Shown piece by piece: positions 8,750 through 17,238 of a stretch of DNA of 64,000 nucleotides. Source of the stretch: Mangrovitalea sediminis (lineage in GTDB: Bacteria; Pseudomonadota; Gammaproteobacteria; Pseudomonadales; Oleiphilaceae); contig NZ_NTLB01000001.1 in the NCBI RefSeq assembly GCF_002514725.1, positions 1,205,569 through 1,269,568 of the forward strand, written 5' to 3'. Below the pieces are notes generated by a model. The model ran no database searches and was not told where the DNA came from. It was given only the letters and a program-made list of their open reading frames with translations. Position 1 is the stretch's first letter, and each line of letters opens with the position of its first letter. Both the position numbers and the translations under genes were made by a program.

Positions 8750-11224
8750 ATGCCCTTTCCCATCGACGACCTGTTGCCCTCTCTGCTGACGACCCTGAGC
8801 GACCATGCGACGGTGGTGTTGCAGGCGCCGCCCGGTGCCGGCAAGACCACGCGGGTGCCGCCGGCCCTCCTCGGCGCGAACTGGTTGGGCGGGCAGCGTA
8901 TCCTGATGCTGGAGCCGCGCCGCCTGGCAGCTCGTGCGGCCGCGCGTTTTATGGCGTCGGCTCGGGGCGAGGCGGTGGGAAAGACCGTGGGTTACCGGAC
9001 CCGGTTGGACAGTAAGGTGTCGCGAGAGACCCGCATTGAAGTGGTGACTGAAGGCATACTGACACGCCTGCTGCAGAGCGACCCGGAACTCAGTGGCTAC
9101 GGTGCGGTGTTGTTCGACGAGTTTCACGAACGGTCCCTGCAGGCGGATTTGGGGCTGGCGCTGTTGCGTGAGAGTCAGCAGGCCTTGCGGGAAGACCTGA
9201 GGCTGATCGTGATGTCGGCAACGCTGGACAGCGTTGCCGTCGCGCAGCTTCTCGACCAGGCCCCGATCCTGACCAGCGAAGGTCGCCAGTATCCCGTGGC
9301 GGTGCACTATCGGCCGCCGGCTCGCCAGCAGCGTTGGCAGGACCGTTTATTGTCGGTTATCCAGGAAGCGCTGGCGGCGCACAGGGGCTCTCTGCTGGTG
9401 TTCTTGCCGGGCGTGCGGGAGATTCGGGCAACGCTCGATGCGCTGCAAGGCGCCCTGCCCGATCACGTCGTGGTGGCGCCCCTTTACGGTGACCTGCCGG
9501 GCGAGGCCCAGGACCTGGCGATTGCGCCGTCGCCGGCCGGTCACCGGAAAATTGTATTGGCGACAGCGATTGCCGAGACCAGTTTGACCATCGACGGTAT
9601 CGAGGTGGTCATCGACGCCGGTTGGCAGCGCGGTCCCCAGTTCGATCCCAATGCCGGTATGACCCGCCTGACCACCAGCCGGGTATCGGCCGCCGCGGCG
9701 GAACAGCGAAAAGGCCGGGCTGGACGCCTGGGGCCGGGGGTATGCTATCGGCTCTGGAGCGAATCGGAGCAGCAGGGGCTGGCGCCTTTTACGCCGCCGG
9801 AAATCCGGGTCTCCGATCTGTCCTCCCTGGTGCTGGAACTGGCCCAGTGGGGCACGCGCGCACCGGACGACCTGATCTGGCTCGACCCGCCGCCGGCGGC
9901 GGCCTGGCAGCAGGGGGCGGAATTGCTGCGCGAACTGGAAGCGCTGGATGGCGAGGGTCGTATTACCGATCACGGTCGGGCGATGCTGGGCGTTGGTCTG
10001 CCACCTCGCCTCGCCCATCTGGTGGTGCGTGGCCGGGCGCTGGGTTTTCCCCGTCTGGCGGCGGAACTTGCCGCGTTGTTGAGCGAGCGGGATCTGTTGG
10101 GACCCGGCCGCGGCGCGGACCTGCATCACCGGCTACTGGCGCTGCGTGGGGAGATGACATTGCCTGGCGGTGCCGGCCGCTTACGGCAGATACGGGATAT
10201 GGCCCGTCGCCTGGGCGCGGACCGCCGGGATGAGACAATAGAAAACGTGGGGACCCTCGGTGAACTGTTGGCGCTGGCCTACCCGGATCGAATAGCCCAG
10301 CGGCGCCCCGGCAAGGCGCCACGTTACCGGCTGGCCAATGGTCGCGGGGCCGTGTTGGCGGATGACGACCCGCTGGGCGATGCACCTTGGCTGGTTGTGG
10401 CTGAATTGGACGGTCAGGCGCGGGAAGCTCGGGTCTTTCTGGCGGCGGTGGTTGATATCGCGGGTATCGAAGCGACCCAGGCAGAACGCATCCGTGAACG
10501 GGATCTGTTGTCCTGGGACGGCTCGACGCGATCGGTGCGTGCAAGCCGGCGGCGGGAGTTGGGCGCCTTGGTGCTGGAGGAAAAGCCCTTACCCCAACCG
10601 GCTCCGGAACAGGTGTTGGCGGTTCTTCTGGAAGCTCTGCAGTCCATGGGTGCGGAGGCGCTGCCCTGGGAGCCGGCTGTGCGGCAGTGGCAGGCGCGGG
10701 TTATGCTGATGCGGTCGCTGGAACCGGACCAATGGCCGGATGTCGGTGACCAGGCTCTGATGGAAACCCTGGAAAGCTGGGCCGGGCCCTTTCTGGCCGG
10801 TATGACGCGCCTGGATCAGGTGGCGAAGATGCCCTTGCAGGCGGCGCTGTCGGCCCTGCTTGATTACCCGGCGCAGCAGCGCCTGGCGCAGGCGGCACCC
10901 AGCCATATCGAGGTGCCCAGCGGGTCGCGTATCGCGATCGACTATCTGGCGGATCAGGGGCCGGTCCTGGCCGTTAAATTGCAAGAGATGTTCGGATTGG
11001 GAGAAAGTCCGCGGATAGCGGATGGGCGGGTGGCTTTGCAGATTCACCTGTTGTCGCCGGCCCGGCGGCCGGTGGCGGTGACGCGGGATCTGGCCAGTTT
11101 CTGGGTCCAGGGATACCCCCAGGTGCGTAAGGAATTGCGGGGACGTTACCCCAAACATCCCTGGCCGGAGGACCCCTGGAATGCCCCGGCGCAGCGGGGA
11201 ACCAAGCGCCGGTCTGGGCATTGA
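8750..11224 (+). CDS. hrpB: ATP-dependent helicase HrpB
   Basis: HrpB is a DEAH-box (DExH) RNA-helicase-like protein. Walker A PPGAGKTT is near residues 27-34, the Walker B box reads DEFHERS, motif III is SAT, and motif VI reads QRKGRAGR. A helicase-associated C-terminal extension (HA2 and the HrpB-specific domain) completes 824 residues, the usual length. The start chosen, MPFPIDDLLP, aligns with known HrpB N-termini; an upstream ATG at 8687 adds 21 residues that lack family similarity. The gene is divergent from the MFS gene with 93 bp between them. Cellular role is poorly defined even in E. coli. Confidence 0.93.
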   Translation: MPFPIDDLLPSLLTTLSDHATVVLQAPPGAGKTTRVPPALLGANWLGGQRILMLEPRRLAARAAARFMASARGEAVGKTVGYRTRLDSKVSRETRIEVVTEGILTRLLQSDPELSGYGAVLFDEFHERSLQADLGLALLRESQQALREDLRLIVMSATLDSVAVAQLLDQAPILTSEGRQYPVAVHYRPPARQQRWQDRLLSVIQEALAAHRGSLLVFLPGVREIRATLDALQGALPDHVVVAPLYGDLPGEAQDLAIAPSPAGHRKIVLATAIAETSLTIDGIEVVIDAGWQRGPQFDPNAGMTRLTTSRVSAAAAEQRKGRAGRLGPGVCYRLWSESEQQGLAPFTPPEIRVSDLSSLVLELAQWGTRAPDDLIWLDPPPAAAWQQGAELLRELEALDGEGRITDHGRAMLGVGLPPRLAHLVVRGRALGFPRLAAELAALLSERDLLGPGRGADLHHRLLALRGEMTLPGGAGRLRQIRDMARRLGADRRDETIENVGTLGELLALAYPDRIAQRRPGKAPRYRLANGRGAVLADDDPLGDAPWLVVAELDGQAREARVFLAAVVDIAGIEATQAERIRERDLLSWDGSTRSVRASRRRELGALVLEEKPLPQPAPEQVLAVLLEALQSMGAEALPWEPAVRQWQARVMLMRSLEPDQWPDVGDQALMETLESWAGPFLAGMTRLDQVAKMPLQAALSALLDYPAQQRLAQAAPSHIEVPSGSRIAIDYLADQGPVLAVKLQEMFGLGESPRIADGRVALQIHLLSPARRPVAVTRDLASFWVQGYPQVRKELRGRYPKHPWPEDPWNAPAQRGTKRRSGH

Positions 11225-11379
11225 GCCTGGACAGCCAGTCTTATCGGGCGTTCTTGATCCAGGTTTGGGATTGTTGGGTCAGCAGTGCATAGACTAGGGC
11301 GAGATCCCGGTGGTTGGGCCCTTGGCGGCGAGCACACCTGGCTGTGTGTATTGGATATTTTTCACGGTGGATATTTTTG

Positions 11380-12627
11380 ATGGCTGAGAGTCCTTCGTCT
11401 TCTGATATCGAAAAGATTCTGGGTGCCGGGCAGCATCGTGGCTCCCACTGGGCGCGCCGCCTGATCGTGCTGTTGTTACTGGTCGCGGTGATCGGCGGCG
11501 GCCTGTATTGGTGGCGGCAGGATCACGAGCAGACCGTGCAGTACGTGACCCAGCCCGCCAAGCAGGGAAACCTGACGGTGACGGTGCAGGCAACGGGGTC
11601 GTTGCAGCCGGTCAACGAGGTGGAGGTGGGCACCGAGGTGTCGGGCACCGTGAGGACCGTCGACGCGGATTACAACCAGCGGGTGAAGGCCGGACAGGTG
11701 CTGGCGACGCTGGATACCGATCAACTCCAGGCCCAGGTACGGCAGTCGGAAGCCGCGCTGCAACTGGCCAATGCGCAGGTTGCTCAGGCTCAGGCAACCT
11801 TGACCGAGACCCGGCAACAGCTGCAGCGGGCGCAGGATCTGCTCAAGCGGGGGTACAACTCCCAGAATCAGATCGATACCAGTCAGGCGGCCTATGCCAG
11901 GGCGCAGGCGCAGCTGCTGATTGCGCGGGCGCAGGTAGCGCAGGCCAAGAGTCAGTTGGATGCGAACCGGACGGCGTTGTCTAAAGCGGTTATTCATTCG
12001 CCGATCGACGGCATCATCCTTCAGCGCAAGGTGGAACCGGGGCAGACCGTGGCAGCGGCCCTGCAGACGCCGGTCCTGTTCGTGATCGCGGAAAACCTGG
12101 CGCAGATGGAGCTGCAGGTGGCGGTGGACGAGGCGGACGTGGGGCAGGTCAAAGATGGTCAGGAGGCCACCTTCACTGTGGATGCGTATCCGAAGCATGT
12201 CTTCCACGCGACCATCACCCAGGTGCGCTATTCGCCGGAAACGGTCGACGGCGTCGTGACCTACCAGACCATCCTGGCGGTGGATAACAGCGAGGGTCTG
12301 CTGCGGCCGGGTATGACCGCAACGGCGGATATCGAAGTGGCGCATGCCAAGGATGCGTTGCTGGTGCCCAATGCCGCGCTGCGTTTCACACCGCCGGCGG
12401 TGGTGGCACAGGAAGCCAACAGCGCTCAGGCGATGGCCGATACCCAGAATTCGACAGCGGTGCCGGTGCGTGACCGGGTGTGGGTCCTGCGGGATGGCAA
12501 GCCGGTGGCGCTGACGCTGAAGACGGGATTGAGCGATGGTCGCTATACCGCCGTTACATCGGACCAGGTGAAGCCCGATATGGCGCTGTTGGTCGATACG
12601 ACAACGGCAAAAGCCAAGAAGCGCTGA
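11380..12627 (+). CDS. MacA-like periplasmic adaptor of a tripartite export system
   Basis: The 415-residue protein has a short cytoplasmic N-terminus and one TM anchor (about residues 25-43). Then come a barrel-sandwich (biotinyl-lipoyl-like) domain beginning TVTVQATGSL, a long alpha-helical hairpin rich in Ala/Gln (about 105-180), and a beta-barrel domain. This is the HlyD/MacA membrane-fusion architecture. It bridges an inner-membrane MacB-type ABC transporter to an outer-membrane channel. The ATG at 11380 follows GGTGGA; an upstream in-frame start adds 22 residues. The ATPase gene follows after 13 bp, so they form one operon. No TolC-like gene is present, as is usual. Confidence 0.92.
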   Translation: MAESPSSSDIEKILGAGQHRGSHWARRLIVLLLLVAVIGGGLYWWRQDHEQTVQYVTQPAKQGNLTVTVQATGSLQPVNEVEVGTEVSGTVRTVDADYNQRVKAGQVLATLDTDQLQAQVRQSEAALQLANAQVAQAQATLTETRQQLQRAQDLLKRGYNSQNQIDTSQAAYARAQAQLLIARAQVAQAKSQLDANRTALSKAVIHSPIDGIILQRKVEPGQTVAAALQTPVLFVIAENLAQMELQVAVDEADVGQVKDGQEATFTVDAYPKHVFHATITQVRYSPETVDGVVTYQTILAVDNSEGLLRPGMTATADIEVAHAKDALLVPNAALRFTPPAVVAQEANSAQAMADTQNSTAVPVRDRVWVLRDGKPVALTLKTGLSDGRYTAVTSDQVKPDMALLVDTTTAKAKKR

Positions 12628-12640
12628 GGCGGAGATCGGT

Positions 12641-13342
12641 ATGACCGAAACGGTACCGGTGTTGGCGTTGCGCGGCATCACCAAGGTCTACGGGATGGGG
12701 CAGGCAGCCATGCAGGCGTTGCGGGGAATCGACCTCGACATCAACGAGGGTGAATTTGTCGCCATGATGGGCCCCAGCGGCTCGGGCAAATCGACCTGTA
12801 TGAACATCCTGGGCTGCCTGGATTCGGCGACCGCCGGCGAATACCGCTTCCGGGGTGTGGAAGTGGGCGGGCTGGACCGCAATCAGCGGGCGCGGCTGCG
12901 CCGTCACTTCCTGGGGTTTGTTTTTCAGGGGTTCAATTTGCTGGCGCGGACTTCGGCGCTGGAAAACGTCGAGCTGCCGCTGATCTATCGGGGCACTCCT
13001 GCGGCGGAGCGTCACAGGATGGCGATGCAGGCGCTGGAGGATGTCGGGCTGAGCGAATGGGCAAGGCACAAATCCAACGAGTTGTCGGGTGGACAGCAAC
13101 AGCGGGTCGCCATTGCCCGGGCCATCGTTACCCGGCCCAGCGTCCTGCTGGCGGACGAACCGACCGGGAACCTGGATTCGGTGCGCAGTATCGAGATCAT
13201 GGAGTTGCTGGCACGCTTCAATCGCGAGATGGGCATCACCGTGGTGATGGTAACCCATGAGCCGGATATGGCGGAGTACGCACAGCGCATCGTGCGCTTT
13301 CGTGACGGATTGATCGACACCGGCGAGGGAGGCGACAGCTGA
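12641..13342 (+). CDS. MacB/LolD-type ABC transporter ATPase
   Basis: A 233-residue ABC nucleotide-binding subunit with Walker A GPSGSGKST, signature LSGGQQQRVAIARA, Walker B VLLADEPTGNLD and a switch His in VMVTHEP. These sequence details match the MacB/LolD/FtsE mechanotransmission subfamily. It powers the permease encoded immediately downstream; stop and start codons overlap as TGATG, implying translational coupling. Together with the upstream adaptor it forms a MacAB-like machine with the ATPase and permease as separate chains. Substrate unknown: peptides, siderophores, lipoproteins or toxins are known for the family. Confidence 0.95.
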   Translation: MTETVPVLALRGITKVYGMGQAAMQALRGIDLDINEGEFVAMMGPSGSGKSTCMNILGCLDSATAGEYRFRGVEVGGLDRNQRARLRRHFLGFVFQGFNLLARTSALENVELPLIYRGTPAAERHRMAMQALEDVGLSEWARHKSNELSGGQQQRVAIARAIVTRPSVLLADEPTGNLDSVRSIEIMELLARFNREMGITVVMVTHEPDMAEYAQRIVRFRDGLIDTGEGGDS

Positions 13343-14547
13343 TGTGGTGGAATGCCCTGCTACTGGCCCTGCGGGCCATCCGGCGAAACGTCATGCGCTC
13401 GGTACTGACTGTCCTGGGGATCGTCATCGGTGTGGCGGCGGTCATCGCGATGGTCAATCTCGGTGGCGGCGCCACGGCCAAGGTGTCCAACCAGATTACC
13501 AGCCTGGGTACCAACCTGCTGATCGTGCGGCCCGGCCAGCGCGTGGGGCCGGGTGAAAGCTCGGTCGCTCCACCCTTCAAATACAAGGACCTGGAGGCCA
13601 TTCGCCGCGACGTCTACGGTATTGCAGCTGCAGCGCCGTCGGCCTCCAGCTCCATGAAGGCGATCTTCGGTAACCTGAATCATGCCACCACGGTGCTGGG
13701 TACCGACAACGCCTTTTTCTCGGTCCGTAACTGGACTTTTGAGGAAGGCCGCGATTTTAGCGACGCCGAACTGGCGTCAGGTAAGGCGGTCTGCGTGATC
13801 GGGTCAACGGTCAGGACGGAACTGTTCGGTGCGCAGGATCCAATGGGTGTGGATATCCGTCTGGGCAAGTTCAGCTGTACGGTGATCGGTTTGCTGCAAT
13901 CCAAGGGACAGGGCGCGATGGGGATCGATCAGGACGACCTTGTGGTGATTCCCCTGCGTACCTTTTGGCGAAGGGTGGCGGGAAACCAGGACGTCTCGAT
14001 GATTCAGGTGTCGGCGCGCGATGGCGTGTCGACCGCCAAGGTAAAGGCGGATATCGATCGCCTCCTGCAGGAGCGCCGCCATATCGGCGCGAACGAGGAC
14101 GACGATTTCCAGGTGCGCGACATGAAGGAAGTTGCAGATGCCTTCAACAGCACCATGGGAGTGCTGACGGCGTTGCTGGGCGCAGTAGCTGCGGTGAGCC
14201 TGCTGGTCGGCGGCATCGGCATCATGAATATCATGTTGGTGTCCGTGACCGAGCGTACCCGGGAAATCGGCATCCGCCTGGCCATCGGCGCAATGGCCAG
14301 GGAAGTCCTGTTGCAGTTTCTGGTGGAGTCGGTGGTCCTGTCGTCCCTGGGCGGCGTGTTCGGCATCCTATTGGCGTTGCTGGCATCCTGGGGACTGGCC
14401 CGTGGCTTGAATGTGCCGCTGATCATCAATGTGCCGATGATTGTTGTCGCCTTCCTGTTTTCGGCCCTGGTCGGTGTTGTATTCGGTTATTTCCCCGCGC
14501 GCCGGGCGGCGAAACTGGACCCCATCGAGGCCTTGCGGCATGAATAG
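13342..14547 (+). CDS. MacB-type ABC transporter permease
   Basis: The 401-residue permease has TM1 near residues 20-42, a periplasmic MacB_PCD domain (about 45-260), and three C-terminal TM helices carrying the FtsX motif GGIGIMNIMLVSVTERTREIG. It ends with the conserved FGYFPARRAAKLDPIEALR. It overlaps the ATPase gene upstream by one base and the lipoprotein gene downstream by eight bases, so the four or five genes form one tight operon. The closeness of the lipoproteins suggests they are partners or substrates of the exporter (inference). Confidence 0.95.
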   Translation: MWWNALLLALRAIRRNVMRSVLTVLGIVIGVAAVIAMVNLGGGATAKVSNQITSLGTNLLIVRPGQRVGPGESSVAPPFKYKDLEAIRRDVYGIAAAAPSASSSMKAIFGNLNHATTVLGTDNAFFSVRNWTFEEGRDFSDAELASGKAVCVIGSTVRTELFGAQDPMGVDIRLGKFSCTVIGLLQSKGQGAMGIDQDDLVVIPLRTFWRRVAGNQDVSMIQVSARDGVSTAKVKADIDRLLQERRHIGANEDDDFQVRDMKEVADAFNSTMGVLTALLGAVAAVSLLVGGIGIMNIMLVSVTERTREIGIRLAIGAMAREVLLQFLVESVVLSSLGGVFGILLALLASWGLARGLNVPLIINVPMIVVAFLFSALVGVVFGYFPARRAAKLDPIEALRHE

Positions 14548-15145
14548 GAGGCAGTTGCGCCTCTGGACGGTGATCCTGGCCTTGGGGCTATTGAGCGGCT
14601 GCGCCTGGCTACAGAATACCAGCGTGCTCTACCGCTCACCGGCGCCTGGCGAGCCGCGGTTTCATGTGGTGGGCGTCTATCGGGGTGATGCGCCGTTGGA
14701 CGTACCGGGCAGTCTCGAATACGACGGCTGTTTCAATTTCTTCGACCCGGATTGCATGCCCACCTTCATGCACCAGACGGTCTACACCGTGGATGTCATG
14801 CTGACGGATAAGGGCGGGCCGGTGACGCTCGGCCTTTCCGCCTATGACCGTACCGAGTGGCATCTCAGGCTGGCGCCCGGCGTGGTGTTGAAGCGGGTGA
14901 TCCTGAGTGGACGCTATCCGCAGACGATCACTGGCGTACCGGAAGGGATCGAGGTCGATATCCATACGGATGTCGCATCGGATTGCGCCTTCTGCCGGAC
15001 CCTGCCCGGCGACTTCCGCTACTTCGACCTCTTCAACTACCGCCAGCCGGCGGCGCTCTATGCCCACTTTGTGACGATTCCCGTGACCTCCTTCCAGGGG
15101 GCCTTCCAACTGGGCGATTTCACGGTGCCGCCGCTTCAGAAGTGA
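14540..15145 (+). CDS. outer-membrane-type lipoprotein, paralogue 1
   Basis: A 201-residue lipoprotein with a type II signal peptide and lipobox LLSGC (Cys near residue 18). I do not recognise a named domain. The mature part contains PAPGEPRFHVVGVYRG, a DPDCM segment, TLGLSAYDRTEWHL and LKRVILSGRYPQTI, all shared with the next gene, plus a CAFC pair. The last motif resembles proteins whose ligand or calcium-binding is undefined. Its start overlaps the end of the MacB-type permease by eight bases, and the start codon has an upstream AGGCC rather than a strong Shine-Dalgarno, consistent with translational coupling. Probably anchored in the periplasm or outer membrane. Confidence 0.85.
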   Translation: MNRRQLRLWTVILALGLLSGCAWLQNTSVLYRSPAPGEPRFHVVGVYRGDAPLDVPGSLEYDGCFNFFDPDCMPTFMHQTVYTVDVMLTDKGGPVTLGLSAYDRTEWHLRLAPGVVLKRVILSGRYPQTITGVPEGIEVDIHTDVASDCAFCRTLPGDFRYFDLFNYRQPAALYAHFVTIPVTSFQGAFQLGDFTVPPLQK

Positions 15146-15310
15146 TGCGGTTTCGGCTTATGCAACCTTTTGCTGGTTTGACCTGCCCATGATCCCGGCG
15201 TCAACGTCACACCGGTAACACCCTGATCGCTTGGGCTGCTCGGGCCCTTATGGACGATGATGTCAGATCGGGAGGATACTTGGCAGAGATCGCTGTTCCA
15301 GGAGTTGATC

Positions 15311-15901
15311 ATGCGTGTACTGACCCTGTGCCTGACGTTGTTGTTGACGGCCTGTGCATGGCAGCCGGTTGTCGATGTCTATCGGCAACCGGCGCCTGGC
15401 GAGCCGCGGTTTTACGTGGTGAGTGTCTTCCGGGGTGTGCCGACACCGGAGGAAAAGATCCGGTACGATTTCGACTACTGCAATTGGAATCCGCGGGATC
15501 CGGACTGCATGTCGATCCTGATGCATCAGGTGACCTATGTCGTCGATGTCCAGGTGAAGGATACGGCGGGCCCGCTGACGCTGGGACTCTCCGCCTACGA
15601 CCGCACATTGTGGCGACTGCATGTGGCACCGGGTGTCGACCTGAAGCGGGTGATCCTCAGTGGACGTTATCCCCAGACGATCGAGGGGGTACCGGCGACG
15701 ACGCAAGTTGACCTGAAAACCAGTGCCCGTTCCGAATGCAAGCGCTGCACGGAGCTGCCCGGCGACTATTCCTACCTGAAGCTATTCGACTACCGGCGAC
15801 CGGCGGCGCTGTATGATTGGACGGTACCGTTACCGGTGACCGCTTTTCAGGGGCGTTTTGAAGGCGGCTCATTCACGATACCGCCGCAGCCTGAACCATG
15901 A
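15311..15901 (+). CDS. outer-membrane-type lipoprotein, paralogue 2
   Basis: The 196-residue product is a clear paralogue of the preceding lipoprotein. It shares PAPGEPRF, DPDCM, LGLSAYDRT, LKRVILSGRYPQTI, PGDYSYLKLFDYRRPAALY and a C-terminal FxxGSFTIPP. The lipobox is LLTAC with Cys at about residue 15. GGAG nine bases upstream of ATG 15311 sets the start; 18 extra in-frame upstream codons are unlikely. CKRC replaces the CAFC pair of paralogue 1, so the two Cys are conserved and may form a disulfide. A 165-bp gap separates the two genes, so it may be expressed separately from the ABC operon. Confidence 0.85.
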   Translation: MRVLTLCLTLLLTACAWQPVVDVYRQPAPGEPRFYVVSVFRGVPTPEEKIRYDFDYCNWNPRDPDCMSILMHQVTYVVDVQVKDTAGPLTLGLSAYDRTLWRLHVAPGVDLKRVILSGRYPQTIEGVPATTQVDLKTSARSECKRCTELPGDYSYLKLFDYRRPAALYDWTVPLPVTAFQGRFEGGSFTIPPQPEP

Positions 15902-15973
15902 CTTGAGCGAGGCTGTTGCGAGGAACCTCGTGCCTTGCGAGTATCAGCGTTCGGCGCAGGTTGGAGATAGGTA

Positions 15974-16288
15974 ATGCATTCACGGATCCAGGCACTGGAA
16001 GCGATGCTGGCCAAGGGCCAGGACAACGCGATGCTTCGCATGACGCTCGGCAAGGCGATGGCGGACGAAGGCCGGGGCGAAGAGGCCATCGATCACCTGC
16101 GGGCGGCTGTCGCGCAGGACCCCGGCTATTCCGCGGCGTGGAGCCTGTTAGGCAAAGTGCTGCTGGACCAGGGGCAGAAAGACGACGCACGCAAGGTTTG
16201 GGTGCAGGGGCTGGATGCCGCGCGCGGGAAAGGCGATATGCAGATCGTGCGAGAGCTGGAGGTTCGCCTGCGTAAGCTGGACCGGTAG
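15974..16288 (+). CDS. small TPR-repeat protein
   Basis: A 104-residue, soluble protein made of about two tetratricopeptide repeats: LRMTLGKAMADEGRGEEAIDHLRAAVAQ and AWSLLGKVLLDQGQKDDARKVW fit the TPR consensus (W/L-G-Y-A-P spacing). It has no signal peptide. Such small TPR proteins are scaffolds; partner unknown. It sits 72 bp after the second lipoprotein and converges with the MtfA-like gene. Confidence 0.75.
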   Translation: MHSRIQALEAMLAKGQDNAMLRMTLGKAMADEGRGEEAIDHLRAAVAQDPGYSAAWSLLGKVLLDQGQKDDARKVWVQGLDAARGKGDMQIVRELEVRLRKLDR

Positions 16289-16296
16289 ACGGGTAA

Positions 16297-17130
16297 TCAG
16301 TCGCCGGCCCTGGTCCAGGACAAAGGGTCCAGGTCGAAGAACTGTTGCAGTTGCCGATACAGCGCGGGGTGTTCGCGATGCAGCGCCCGCGGTCGCTCGA
16401 AAAAGGTTTCGGTAACGACCGCAAAGAACTCTGCCGGGTTTGTGGCGCCGTATGGGTCGATCAACTCACTGTGCCCCTGTTCGAGGGTTTTCTGCAGATT
16501 ATCGAAGGCCTTTGAAAACACCTGACTCCAGGTCCGCAGGGCGTTGGAGCTGCGCAGCATGGGCGCGCCGTCCGCACTGCCGTCCGCCTGATCCAGTTGG
16601 TGCGTGAATTCGTGAATCGCCACGTTATGGCCATGCTGGTGATGACCGGCTCCCGCTACGACATCCTCCCAGGACAGGATCACCTTGCCCCGTTGCCAGG
16701 AATCCCCCAGATGCACGCCGCTGCTCTCTGACAGCACTTCACCTTCACGGTGGATATCCGGCACCCGGTAAGCGCTCGGGTAGACAAGGATTGCTCGCAG
16801 ATCATCATAGAACGACAGCGGCAGGTTGAGTATCAGCAGGCAGGCTTCTGCCGCAATGGTGACACGCATGGTGTCTGTCACGGTCAGGCCCGCGCAGCCG
16901 TAAAAACGCTTCTCGTCGAGGAAAACCTGAATCAGGGGTCGCAAGCGTGCCTGCAGGGGTTCGGGAAGGTGGCGATAGACCCAGACATCCCGGTCGAGAA
17001 TCGTCTGCCAATCGGCCGGAAAGGGCTTGGCCATGACACGTCGGCGCCGCCAGGAACGATAACCGAACAGATAGAAGAAGCTGGCGCTGAGCAATACTGC
17101 GACACCCAGCGCATAGAGCGTCAGTGACAT
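16297..17130 (-). CDS. mtfA: MtfA-like zinc peptidase
   Basis: A 277-residue protein of the MtfA/DUF980 family, which relates to anthrax lethal factor C-domain peptidases. An N-terminal TM helix (about residues 3-22) is followed by a cytoplasmic or periplasmic catalytic domain with the zinc motif HEFTH and a downstream Glu in PAEFFAVVTETFFE. MtfA of E. coli is a soluble aminopeptidase that binds the Mlc repressor and modulates glucose PTS; here the TM helix at the N-terminus resembles other proteobacterial members. The ATG at 17130 is chosen; a TTG seven codons earlier is possible. Substrate not predictable. Confidence 0.88.
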   Translation of the reverse strand: MSLTLYALGVAVLLSASFFYLFGYRSWRRRRVMAKPFPADWQTILDRDVWVYRHLPEPLQARLRPLIQVFLDEKRFYGCAGLTVTDTMRVTIAAEACLLILNLPLSFYDDLRAILVYPSAYRVPDIHREGEVLSESSGVHLGDSWQRGKVILSWEDVVAGAGHHQHGHNVAIHEFTHQLDQADGSADGAPMLRSSNALRTWSQVFSKAFDNLQKTLEQGHSELIDPYGATNPAEFFAVVTETFFERPRALHREHPALYRQLQQFFDLDPLSWTRAGD

Positions 17131-17186
17131 AGAGGACCTGTTGGTAAGCAAGTCCCTACTTTACCGTTAAACCCCGTTGTGGTGCT

Positions 17187-17225
17187 AAAAAAAGACCGGG
17201 AAACCGGAGCAACCTGGTTTCCCGG
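17187..17225 (-). terminator. rho-independent terminator of the cytochrome-porin gene
   Basis: Perfect 10-bp stem (17196-17205 with 17216-17225) and 10-base loop, followed on the minus strand by seven T. It lies just after the stop codon at 17239 and separates this gene from the MtfA-like gene. Confidence 0.92.
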
Positions 17226-17238
17226 CCAAGTACGGGGA

